A stretch of 64,000 bases of DNA from Leucosporidium creatinivorum (lineage: Eukaryota; Basidiomycota; Microbotryomycetes; Leucosporidiales; Leucosporidiaceae): the NCBI GenBank assembly GCA_001600635.1, contig BCKL01000031.1, forward strand, positions 20,787-84,786. Direction: 5' to 3'. This document shows positions 54,627 to 64,000 of this stretch, piece after piece (position 1 is the stretch's first letter; each line of letters starts with the position of its first letter). Under the pieces are notes generated by a model that saw only the letters and a list, made by a program, of their open reading frames with translations, ran no database searches and was not told the origin of the DNA. Both the position numbers and the translations under genes were made by a program.

Positions 54627-55188
54627 CTTTTCGAGAGGCGAGTGAGTCGAGCTGATAGCTGATATGGAGGGCTGCAGAGGGCTGTGGAGTAGGTGCCCTG
54701 CTTTCTGGGGTCGACTTGCCGAGCCTCGGCGCCCCGAGAAGAGACGAACGAGAGGTAGGAAGCAAAGGGGTGATTTCGCTCTCGGAGCTCTTCCCTCTGC
54801 GACCGCGCACCGCGTCGGTATGCTGCTTCCAACGGCTTTCGAGCGACAGACGTGGGCTCAGATACAGCTCTAACGCTTTGCCATAAGTGAGACCTGCGGC
54901 AATTGAAAGTAAACGCTTGCACTTCCCATGCTCGGCGACGACTTCTTGCTCGACTCGCTATCTCCTTCGCCGAACGCTCCCAAACTGGCTACCGAGCACT
55001 CCGTGCTGTCTGTTATTTCCCGATCTTGGTACGTCCAGACCGCTCCCTTGGCGTCGTGTTCCGGCTCTAGGGATGAGAAAAGGTGAGCTCCCTTCTCGGC
55101 AATCGCAGCTCTCTTCGCCAAGTCGAGCGAGTCGAGCGGCGCGGCCAGACTCACTTGACTTGATCCCAAAAATTGCGAGACGTTTCAT
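54627..55188. other. Promoter region of the PHD gene
   Basis: About 560 bp between two minus-strand genes; contains the MYND-gene 3' end. No gene supported. Confidence 0.35.
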
Positions 55189-56251
55189 CTACTTGGCGGC
55201 AGACTTCGGGTTCCTCTTGAACCTGAAGACAGCGAAGTCAACGGTTAGCTCGGTCGAAGTTCGGACTTAGTCGACGTTCGGACTCGGTCGAAGTTCGGAG
55301 TCGGTCGAGGCTCGGTCGAGGTCAAGAGACTCACCAGCTCTTGTGGAGGCGCCAGTCCAATTTCTGATGCTCCGGCTCGAACGCGCAATACGTCGCTACG
55401 CCGCAGCCTGAGCACTGGTCCAGCCCTACGATTTCGCCACACGTAAAGCAGTGAGGCCCGAGGGCTTTCAGCTGCTCGACTAGCTGATGGATGTCGCTCG
55501 CGCCCTGTGCAGCATGGGCCTCGGCGGAGGGGCGGGTAGCGAGGAGGTCCATTGCCCTGCCGGTGAGCGCCGGCAATCGCTCTATGGTCTTCGAGCTGTC
55601 GTAGACACACCACATGACCTGCGTATCATCGCCGAGCTTATGAAGCTCCCTCTGCAGGGTCGCTCTCGTGTACCAAATGGGCTGGACGTCCTCGCTGATG
55701 AAGTACGAGATGGCTAGAGGAGTGGGAGCGACGTCTCAGTGAATAGTGACGATTGCTGAGTTGGCTTGAAGAGTAAGAGAGAAGATGTGTTCGGTGGATG
55801 ACTTGGTGTCGACGTCGCGAGAGGACAGAGTGAGCTTTAGCCGGCGGGCGAGGAGCCGAAGGTACGCCTTGACGTCGGCGGCAAAGTTGGAGATGACCTC
55901 GTCCGAGGAGGGGTATATGAAGAGACACTCCAAGATGTCACCAGTAGCTCCCTTAGCGACGAAGTTGAGTTGAGCTCTCCAGGCTGCGATGAGGCTCGGG
56001 CTAGAAGCTGAGTCGAGCTGTCCCGAAGTGCTGACGGCGGTTCTTTGCGCTTCAGCGCAGTGGATCACGATCGTGAGGTACTTCGTGTTGCCCATCACGC
56101 CGTATAGGGTCGAGTCGGAGGAGAAGAGGGCGTAGGCTTGCGGTAGCAGCGAGAGGTGGTTCGGGAGGGAGAGGAAGGCGCCGTCGGCTGTGCGGGATAC
56201 TAGCGAATCTTTGGCATGTCCAGTCTTGCGCCTGACAATTGATATCGACAT
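55189..56251 (-). CDS. MYND zinc-finger protein with one in-frame TGA
   Basis: Exons 56251-55335 and 55222-55189, 316 codons if the TGA at codon 172 (55738-55736) is passed. The N-terminal ~255 residues match the partial gene at 1-805. The C-terminal MYND finger reads CFTCGEIVGLDQCSGCGVAT then YCAFEPEHQKLDW and RLHK: C268, C271, C280, C283, C289 and H303 are present, but the usual ECQ is EHQ (H295 may substitute) and the final Cys is absent. So the second zinc site is altered. The reading frame, intron and C-terminal KRNPKSAAK are intact after the TGA. That argues for a recent stop mutation, a base error, or an unrecognised in-frame intron, rather than old decay. MYND fingers usually bind Pro-rich partner peptides. 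Confidence 0.65.
55250..55317 (-). repeat. 17-bp tandem repeat in the MYND-gene intron
   Basis: Plus-strand TCGGTCGAAGTTCGGAC is repeated about four times in register (55250, 55267, 55284, 55301) with few changes, inside the last intron of the MYND gene. Confidence 0.7.
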
Positions 56252-56881
56252 CTTGGGCGGCGGACCGAGTCGAAGAGCTGACAAGAAGCGACCAAGATGT
56301 GGCAGGAAGACAAGAGGCGAAATCGACTCGCTCGCCTCTTTCTCTTCCGCCTCATCGCTCCTAACTCGTCGCTCTGAGCTTTCGACTGGTCTACAGGACT
56401 ATAAAAGCTCACCTACAGCTCGCCTACAGCTCTACACCCTCTCACTGCTCACCCAAAGCTCGACGCTTGGGCGCTGAAACACGTCGCTCGCTCTCCGACC
56501 AGGGCGCTGGACCGCAAGCCGGAGCAGGCAGCTTCAGGTGAGCTCGGAGTTGCTATATGAAGCTTTGAGTAGACTGCTGACCTTCCGGGCGCCCAGATAC
56601 CAACTGCTTTAGCTCTTGAATCGCTCCTTTCGGTTCCGGCTCAGCGCTCGGCAGTCTCTCGTCGTCTTCGACCGCCGACACACCTCAGCAGCTGCCCAGA
56701 TGCACATCCTCTGAGCCTTAGCAATCCACTGTGCTACACACCCACACCACAAAAAAGCGACATTCACCAAAGGAGACGGACGCTCACTGCTCAACTCCTC
56801 GGCGTGATCGGACTTGCGCTCGTCCTCTGCAACCCCAGCGCTGCTCTCGCTTCCCCCACACGCCTACAGAGCATTTGAAGG
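56252..56881. promoter_or_regulatory. Bidirectional promoter region
   Basis: 630 bp between divergent starts (MYND gene minus, Ser-rich membrane gene plus). It contains a plus-strand TATAAAAG at about 56401 and four CTACAG words (about 56393, 56412, 56422 and 56863). The TATA is 145 bp from the MYND ATG but on the opposite strand, so its use is uncertain. Confidence 0.4.
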
Positions 56882-58208
56882 ATGGTATCTCTGATGCTGG
56901 TGGTGCCGACTTCGGTCATCTGCGGCTCGCTGATCCGTGAGTCCCTGCGCCGAGCATTCGCCCCAGTCCGTCCTTGAGCTGACTTGCGTCTTCGGCTTCG
57001 ATTCAGTCCTCCTCACCATCTTCTTAATCGTTCGGCATGTAAGAGAGGAGCGTCAAGTGGAAGGGAAGCAGGTGTTTAGGGAGGAACAGCGGTGGACCGA
57101 GGGGGAGGCGGAGAAGGGGCTGCTGTTCAATGAGGAGGGTGAGTCGGCGTGTTGTTGTTCGGCTAAAGGGATTTGAGTGTTTAGGTAAGGCTTCCAAGCG
57201 CATCAAGTTCACCTCTCTAAATCGATCGCAGACCCCTTCGCCTCCGCTCCGACGTCGCCGAGAAGGCTTTCCCTCGCATCCCTCCCCAGTCTGATCGTCT
57301 CAGCTCCCGACGACTCTCCAGTACCACCAAGATCAACCATCCGCTTCGCCGAGCCTTCCAGAAGCAACGCGGAGGCACTTCCAACCATTAGCAACCCGGC
57401 CTCCCCTCCTCCGCGATCAATCCTACTCTCTCGCGCCGAGAGCACCCCTTCTCCCTCGCCATCCACCTCCTCCCTCCCCGCTACTCCCGCTTTCAGCAAC
57501 CTCACTACCTTGACCTCCAAGCCATCCCTCTTCCGCCGCCTCTTCTCTTCGCCCTCTCTGTCCTCCACCGCCTCTTCTTCCTCTTCGGCTTCAAGTAGCT
57601 CGCTACGGACGACCCGAGGTCCTCAACCCGACCCCCGAGCATCCAGCGACTCGTTACTCAGCTCCGGAGCTTCCTGGAGAGCAGGCTCGCTCTTCCAAGA
57701 GCACCTCGGTCGGGAAGGCGGCGTTCGGACCTCCCTCTCCTCGCTCGATTCGAGGACATCAAGCCGGACCTTCCGCTCGCTCGGCTCGATAGCCGAGAGC
57801 GTGCGGGAGCCGGGAGGGCATGTGGACGAAGGAGGGATGTACTATGATCGCTTCAGGGAGACGGATGAAGAGGATGACTTGGCGGCGGATGAGGATTGGC
57901 CGCTGGAGGAGGAGTCGAGCTATGAGGTTGTTGAGGCGAGGACGGTGCAGATCTTACGAGGTAATCCATCTCAAACGTCCCTCTACTCCTCTCCAATGCA
58001 AGATCATCCACCGCCGACTCCGCCGCTTTCGACCGACTCAACTATCGCCGAGCGGTCCCTTCCTTCGCCGCCGACTGCGCCCACCGCCAGTAACCAAGAA
58101 GAAATCAAGCTGGAGACGCATGTGGAATCTACTGTCGCGGCAAGGAGCCTAAGTGAGGATATCGAGGGCGCTGGAACGGCGCTCTTGAGCTCGACGATGG
58201 CGCAGTGA
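56882..58208 (+). CDS. Signal-anchored Ser-rich protein of unknown function
   Basis: Three exons: 56882-56936, 57007-57138, 57232-58208; 387 aa. Residues 1-29 are a hydrophobic anchor (LMLVVPTSVICGSLILLLTI, then FLIVRH) split by intron 1. An in-frame TGA lies just before the ATG, which fixes the start. After a charged stretch (VREERQVEGKQVFREEQRW), the rest is Ser/Pro-rich with islands STIRFAEPSRS, LFRRLFSSPSL and an acidic EDDLAADEDWPLEEESSYEV. The composition suggests a one-span membrane protein with a long disordered, probably phosphorylated cytoplasmic part. No family recognised. Confidence 0.75.
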
Positions 58209-58389
58209 CGGCTTGGGTCGGCGGGCGGAAGGGTCAGGAGGCTGTAAGGGGATTGTCGACTGAACATAGTAATTATGGATCGCACCATTGTGTCACAAAA
58301 CGCTCAAGCCGCTTGCCGGTGGGCATAAGTAGCAACGCCTGACTCTCGGCGAACACGCGCTCGAGAGGAAAGTCGCTTCGGTTACAGAT

Positions 58390-59881
58390 CTACAAAGCAA
58401 CGCTCATGACTACACCTTTCTCATCCGGCTTCCCACGCTTTACCTCTGCCGTTCCATCGCTCGCGTTCATCGTAAGAGTGAAGAGCGTGTCAATCTGCGA
58501 GCCAGTTCGGCGATCAGCTTCGGCGCTCTCGCTGCATGGCAAGAATTGAACGACGTACCCCATCTCCTCCCTCATGTCGACAAATAGAGCGCTCTCCATT
58601 ACTCCTATCACTCAGCAGCTCGCGGATCTTGGCGTGCGAGAGCTCGGCCGTGGCGGCGAGCGTCTCCCTGATCTTGGCGAGACGGCGAGGTGAGTCGACG
58701 AGCCAGTCTTGCACTTCGTTGCTCTTCTTGTGCATAGTGGTGCTAATGAAGTGGTTTGAATGGCAAATCTGTAGGGAGAGCGGCGAGTGAGCTTCAGTGG
58801 GGAAGGAGAAGGCGGCTGACGCGGAGGCAACTTACCGCCGACTTCTCGTCGCGCTCGATATACTCGAAGCCGTTGGGCGAGATCTCAAGGCTGAAGGCAT
58901 CGTGTCGATCGGCGATCATGAGATGGCTGTTGAGGCGTCGAAAGAGCGAGGAGGAACATGGGAGGTGGACCGAGAGAAGAACGGGTCAGCGACAGCATCT
59001 TCGAGCTCGAGCTACAGCGTCCTGCGAGCCACTTACACTGAAGCGGCGGACCCAGCCAGACCATCGATATACTTCCTAACAGCAGCGGCGCTCGTCTGCT
59101 GCAGGATACGGCGCATGAGGAGGTGAATAGGAAGGAGAGTTACGTCGAGGCTCTTGGCCTTGATCGCGTTCATAACGAGGCAGACGCCCTCCGAGTTGTG
59201 GCCCATCTTGCCGATGATACCAGCCTCGGTTGTCATCTCGAACCTGTTTGAGAAGAGTGTGTGAGCTTCGTCGGCGAGAGACCACGAGCACCGAACTCAC
59301 GCAGGAAAGCCTTCGGGCTTGCCGTCGAGGATGATGATACCACCGGCGATCTTGGTCTTCCAGTCCCAATTCTGAGCGATGTAGACCGAGCCGTCCGATG
59401 AGACTTTGCTGAGAGAAGTACAGCCGTCGAGCGGCTCGGCGAGCGAGATCCTGAGGAAAGGAGGTTAGCGAGGGGATCATGAGTTTATACAGAGGCGAGA
59501 CTCACTCGGATCGAGTGTTGAGAGCGAGGATGACCATGTAGTCGACTCCAGCTCCTTCGGCGACTCCCTCCATCTCGTCCACGAGATCCGGATGCTCAGC
59601 TCGGAGCGGGGCGTCAAACTGCTTGGCCTTCTCCAGCACAGTCTCCCACTGCGTCAAAACAATTAGCTCCTGCTCCCGCAACGCCCAACGCATCCTGGAC
59701 TCACCTGCAACCCCGCCAAGTCGAAGAAGATGCTCCGGTATGCTGAGATGGAGCCCAACACTTGCTGCTTGGCCTTTTGGCCGTGCTGTACGCCCATCTG
59801 TCGAGGTGTACCAGCCACCGAGATAACAGGGAACGGCGTGCTGGCATCGAGGTCGTTGGAAGTGAGCAGCGAGGCGGTCAT
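58390..59881 (-). CDS. C45 peptidase / acyl-CoA:6-aminopenicillanate acyltransferase-like protein
   Basis: Seven exons: 59881-59705, 59648-59506, 59450-59301, 59243-59037, 58926-58836, 58768-58559, 58494-58390; 360 aa. Family marks are PVISVAGTPRQMGVQHG near residues 18-34, the self-cleavage site DGCTS with C117 as predicted nucleophile, YIAQNWDW just after it, GIIGKMGHNSEGVCLVMNA, IADRHDAFSLEISP, ICHSNHF and SICRH near the C-terminus. Penicillium IAT (penDE) cleaves itself before that Cys and swaps acyl groups on beta-lactam or other amides. In basidiomycete yeasts such proteins are not known to make penicillin, and no beta-lactam genes lie nearby, so an amide or peptide substrate is unknown. 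Start 59992 is a longer alternative. Confidence 0.88.
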
Positions 59882-60492
59882 GTTGCGGTGTGGGGATGTG
59901 GGCGGAGGCAAAGAGGACGGCGAGTCGGCACTGCTGGGTCGTCGCTTCGGTCGCTTCCACTTGCTTCGAACTCGTGATGCATCCCTTGACATCTACCGGA
60001 CGAACTCTAGCCAATCTGGGCTACGGAGGCGGTAAGCTCGGCGCCGAAGCTGCCGATTAAGTCGACTTGCAGACATCTTCTGACTTCGTTACGCGGTCTC
60101 GCCGACTATCATGTTTTAGGTAGCACCCTCCGTCGAGAACCGAAGTCTACCGAGCAGCCACACCCTCCTCCAGTGCTCGCTAACGAACGCCGAGCCACGT
60201 CTCCCCGCCCTCCTTCGTCACTGGGAGGCTGAGCTGCGTAGAAGAGCTCTCAGATTGTATGAGATACTCACGATTCCCTCCCGGATAGTGAGATAGGACG
60301 AAAGTCGAAGGTATGAGCTGCGAAAGTGGACGGCGGAGGGACTCAGCGAACGCCGAGAGTCCTCCAAAGGCTTGAAAGGCCCACTCTGGGGCGCTGGGAG
60401 CATTCCTGATTGACGGGGGAAATGGTTCCGTGTGAGCCTCAGCATCTAAGCTGCTTGCACTGCGCAACAGCGGCCATTGGGCAAGCTCGGCG
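59882..60492. other. Intergenic, no certain gene
   Basis: About 610 bp including the promoter of the C45 gene. A minus frame over 60509-60180 reads protein-like (HYPGGNREYLIQSES, EGGETWLGVR) but has no ATG, so it was not called; an exon of an unseen gene remains possible. Confidence 0.35.
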
Positions 60493-60762
60493 ATGTCGGC
60501 TCCGGCCAAGAGCGCTCAAAAGCGGCCAGACCGAGACTCGCTGGAAGCTTCAGAGTCAGCTGTAAGTCTACTCTCTGCTGCCTGCTACACCTACGCGCCT
60601 TCAGACTCTCTCCATGACCTGCAGCGCGCTCGGCGTCGGGGAAAGAGCGAGCGCGAGGTTGAGGGGTCGCCCACCGTAGAGAGAGACCAGAGGAGCAAAC
60701 AGCTAGAGATATTACAGCCCAGCAGAGCTCGTTGGACTGCGCTACAAGCGGCGAGGCTGTAG
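60493..60762 (+). CDS. Possible small basic protein (69 or 89 aa)
   Basis: Opens MSAPAKSAQKRPDRDSLEAS. A GTAAGT site follows after residue 23, and a CTGCAG acceptor 60 nt on keeps frame; both the spliced (69 aa) and unspliced (89 aa) forms end at the same TAG. The tail (KSEREVEGSPTVERDQRSKQ, LEILQPSRARWTALQAARL) is highly charged and helical. No family recognised; it could be chance. Lies between the C45 and NEM1 genes. Confidence 0.35.
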   Translation: MSAPAKSAQKRPDRDSLEASESAVSLLSAACYTYAPSDSLHDLQRARRRGKSEREVEGSPTVERDQRSKQLEILQPSRARWTALQAARL

Positions 60763-61186
60763 GAGTGCCCTGCACAGTGACGACCTCCCCAATCCTCAAC
60801 CCCTCCGCTCTTGCCCTTCAACCATTACCTCGTCTCGTTTCAACTCGTTTGTAGGGCTACAAGAGCAGTTTTGCAGACCCCCCTGCTCAGCGGTCTCTGT
60901 AGGACACCAGCCCACGTGCAGCAACCCTCTCGGGCTCATCCCTCTCCCCCCCAAGCCGTCTCGAAACTCCTCCCCGAAGCTCGTTCGCCAGGCCGTGCAC
61001 CTGCATCTCCGACCAGCGCATACATCTACCGACCTACAAAACACCCTCGGCACCTCTCTTCTCTCTCTCCACAACTTGCAGCGCGACGCATCGAACGGGA
61101 CAGGCCAACGCGCGTCAACAGCTCGTTTCGCTCTTCACGCGGGCCTCTAAAGGACTACAGGATTGAAGCAAGAGCTCTACAACAAG
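60763..61186. other. Promoter region of the NEM1 phosphatase gene
   Basis: About 420 bp, pyrimidine-rich on the plus strand in the second half as expected of a fungal promoter and leader. No other feature. Confidence 0.35.
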
Positions 61187-63151
61187 ATGAACACTCTTTC
61201 CTACCTCTCCTCGCTCCTCTCCCGTCCTGCGCCATCCCCTCCGCCGTCACCCTCCTCCAGCGCCACCAACATCCCTCTCCCCTCCTCCGACGACGACTCT
61301 GATTCACCTACATCCTCCGCAACATCGCTGACACCTACCGTCGATGTCGACCTCACCACTACCGCCGATTCGGACGCCGACGAAGAGCCCGAAACGCTCT
61401 ACCTCTCCGCTCGCGCGGGAGCAGGAGGCCTGCCGCCGGTGGTGAGCTTGAGCGATACGCCGCCGCCGCATTTACTAGGCAGGATGGGAGAGGTGGAAGC
61501 GGTCAGTAGGAGGGCGAGCGTGAAGCGGCGGAGCAGCAGCAGACGAGCGGCGCGAGGGGAGAAGGTGGGGCAGGACGGCGACAACGAGAAGCAGCGTGCG
61601 GAGCACGAGAAGCCGCTGGAGGATGAGGCGATCGAGGTGGAAGCTGAGACGGAGCTGGAGGAGGGCGAGCGATTGCTCAAGCTCAAGCGGCAGCAACTCG
61701 CTCAGCGCGGGGACGCCGAGCAGCAGCGGTTGAGCAGAATATGGCCCATCCGACTTTCAGTGGGACTGTATGTGCTCCTTCGCCAGATGCTGAGCTGGGT
61801 GGGCGTGCCGTATCGCTATAGCCCAAGAAGCAGCTACAACGCCCTGCTCGGCCCTCCCGAGGTCACTCGAACGCCCGCAACGCCGAGAATGGAGCCCACC
61901 ACCACCACCACCATCGACAGCGACACCGAATCCTCCACTACACCACAACCACTCGACGCGACTCACTCGCATACGCCCTCCGTCTCCTCTTTCTTCCTCC
62001 GACCTCGCTCCTCTCGCAGTCCCTCCCCCTCTCCGACTCCGTCTCCTCCCCCCTCGCCAACTCCAACCCCTACCACCATCTCCTCTGCACCCAAACCTCC
62101 TCGCCTAACACCCAAGACTCTCGTTCTCGACTTGGACGAGACCCTGATTCATTCGACCTCCCGACCTCACGCCTCGAACTACCGGAATGCTGGGAGGAGT
62201 GGGCTCAAGGTGCGAGTGGTCGAGGTCGTGCTGGATGGGAGGAGTACCGTCTACACCGTCTACAAGAGGCCGTGGGTCGACTTCTTTCTGCGCAAGGTGA
62301 GTTTCCGTTTCTCGATCTCGCTGAGTTCGGCGCTGACCTTCTACTCCCCAATCTCTTTCCTCGCCCGCTTTGCCTCTCGCTCCCTATTCGCAGGTCTCTT
62401 CATGGTACACCGTCATCATCTTCACGGCCTCGCTTCCCGAGTACGCCGACCCCGTCATCGACTGGCTCGACGGCGGCGACGGCATGGGTGGTATGGTCGG
62501 TGGCAGGCTGTTCCGAAGCGTGAGTTGAGCCTTTCGTCTCTTCTCTTGTTGAGCAGGAGACCGCCTCGACGCCGCGACTCGACGAAGGCTGACCCGCTTC
62601 GCCTCTCTTCCCTCTCCACCCTCACCTTATCGACTCGCTGCTCTGGCCACCCATTCCTTCTTCGACACCACTACGCCTTTTTTCCCCTTCTATTGTACTT
62701 CCTCCAGGACTGCCTCCACGCAAATGGCTCGTACGTCAAGGACCTCTCGGTCGTCGACGCCGACTTGTCGAGGGTCTGCTTGGTCGATAACTCGCCTGTT
62801 AGCTACGCGATCAATCAGGGTGCGTCGCAGAGCTTCTGTTTGCTGTCTATCCGGCGATCGAGAGCGTAGGCTGACTTGCTCTTCTCGCCCCCTCCGCCCC
62901 ATCTCTCTCCCCTCTCTGCCTCATCCTCCCCTCCCCTCCCCCTCATCCCTTCCTTCATCATCACAGCCAACGGTATCCCCATAGAAGGCTGGATCAACGA
63001 CCCCGCCGACGAATGCCTCCTCGACCTGCTCCCCATGCTCGATTCCCTGCGGTTCACTTCGGACGTGAGGCGGGTGTTGGGATTGAGAGGGTTTAGAGGT
63101 GAGACACAGAGGAGGGAGAAGGTGGTGAAGGCGGAGAAGGAGAGGGCTTAG
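61187..63151 (+). CDS. NEM1: NEM1/Dullard (CTDNEP1)-type protein phosphatase
   Basis: Four exons: 61187-62296, 62394-62519, 62708-62819, 62967-63151; 510 aa. The catalytic HAD/FCP signature DLDETLIHS starts at D315. Then come [52 protein letters not shown] and the late [20 protein letters not shown], in the usual NEM1/Dullard order. Upstream lie an acidic/Ser-rich region, a helix and a short hydrophobic span ([20 protein letters not shown], about 185-205), matching the ER/nuclear-envelope anchor of Nem1. With Spo7 it dephosphorylates the lipin phosphatidate phosphatase (Pah1), steering lipid between storage and membranes. Spo7 is not in the window. The start chosen is the first ATG after the pyrimidine-rich leader. 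Confidence 0.92.
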
Positions 63152-64000
63152 AGTAGGGTGTTTTGTAGGTACTGGACTCGATGGTGGTTGATCTTGTGAT
63201 TTGGCGAGAGCGAGGGAGAGGCGAGGATGGGGCGAGTCGGTGACCAGAGCTCTTTCGCTTCGAACCGGGCTGCTCTGTGATCTTGAGGATCCGTGATTTA
63301 TCAGTGGATCTCCTACAATCGCTCTCAAGGGCTACCACGGCTGGTCCTTGCGGTCACTTGCTCGACCGAGCTCGCCGAGACGGCCGCTCACCCTGCAGCT
63401 CTGGCGTCTTACTCGGGCTGCCTGTGGTGAGTGCCTGGTATCAAAAAGTAGCACAGAGTTCAACAACAACAGCGAAAGGCTATCAGATCGCAGCGAGTGC
63501 CAAAAAAACCTCCCAACTCCTGGAGTTGAAGGAAAAACGGCCCGGGCCAGTTTGTATTTCGGCTGCTTCGACGCTCGAAGACTTGACGACGCTCATTACG
63601 GAGACGTGGAGGAGACGCTGCTCGCGCCGGCGCGGAACGCTCGAACCCCCTTTCCACCCCTGACGGTCGTTCTTCCTCCCGTCCGTTTGCTGCTGCGGGC
63701 CGAGTCGCTTTTCGGAGAGAAGTTGTAGCGTGCTCAGAGGGCGGTGAAGGGCTCAGCTAGCGCTCTGCAGCCTCAAGATGAAGTGAAGAAGGCGAGCGAG
63801 ACGTCGGAAAGGAGCTCGGCGATGATTTGGAGCGAGCAGCGGGGAGAAAGGGCGGGCAAACTTGTACTTTCGGGTACACAAAGAGGTCAAAGAGCATCTG
63901 AAATCTAGTAATTAGGTATGTGTGCCGCTCAATGGGCGGGAGTCGGTCCTCACTGTGCTGGATCCTGGGTCTGAAGCTGCTCGGCGATCGCTTCGAGCCT
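63152..64000. other. Right end, no supported gene
   Basis: About 850 bp. Several short frames are open, none convincing. A 15-nt palindrome CAACTCCTGGAGTTG lies at 63514-63528. A gene starting beyond 64000 may have its promoter here. Confidence 0.35.

Noticed and set aside
60180-60509. 109-codon minus-strand frame
   Set aside because: Reads protein-like but begins at TTG with an upstream stop and no acceptable splice acceptor; left as a note only.

Overview
The window looks like nuclear DNA of a GC-rich basidiomycete yeast or filamentous relative, perhaps Pucciniomycotina; that placement is inference. Genes are split by many short introns (mostly 50-100 nt) with GT..AG ends and a recurring GCTGAC-like branch site 15-60 nt before the acceptor. 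There are no operons or ribosome-binding sites. The gene set is eukaryotic: acetoacetyl-CoA synthetase, Saf4/CCDC130 spliceosome factor, cytochrome c oxidase VIIc, NEM1/Dullard phosphatase and a forkhead factor. Gene models below were built by joining exons by hand. Every joined model keeps an open frame through all junctions, except one in-frame TGA that is flagged.

Layout. 1-805: 3' part of a MYND-family paralogue, cut by the window edge. 806-3381: no clear gene. 3382-12567: a compact block with a small unknown protein, an aldehyde-dehydrogenase-like pseudoenzyme, acetoacetyl-CoA synthetase, an F-box protein and a Zn2Cys6 regulator. 12568-17063: gene-poor, holding repeat copy A. 17064-37122: a dense block with a Ser-rich protein, a HERPUD/Usa1-like ERAD protein, pirin, two tandem multi-pass membrane paralogues, COX7C, and two tandem membrane-anchored barwin/expansin-like (double-psi beta-barrel) paralogues. 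37400-40700: inverted repeat copy B plus a degenerate tandem array. 41464-47569: Saf4/CCDC130 and a forkhead gene, convergent. 48200-52150: tandem array plus direct repeat copy C. 52726-63151: PHD-finger protein, MYND protein, Ser-rich membrane-anchored protein, C45 acyltransferase, a doubtful small ORF and NEM1 phosphatase. 63152-64000: no clear gene.

How genes relate. Duplication is the main theme: two MYND relatives at opposite ends of the window, two adjacent multi-pass membrane proteins with shared intron positions, two adjacent DPBB proteins with shared architecture, and a roughly 1.8 kb dispersed repeat in three copies. Two of those copies, with their upstream flanks, form an imperfect inverted repeat around the Saf4/forkhead pair. 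NEM1 phosphatase and the HERPUD-like protein both act at the ER in known systems, but nothing in the sequence shows co-regulation.

The most unusual signal is in the forkhead gene. Its fourth intron is about 800 nt and is built largely from a degenerate 8-bp minisatellite. Between the likely branch site and the acceptor, about 714 nt contain no AG dinucleotide on the sense strand. Three other introns of this gene have AG-free zones of about 84, 282 and 136 nt. This looks like an expanded AG-exclusion zone, with repeat growth allowed only in AG-free units.
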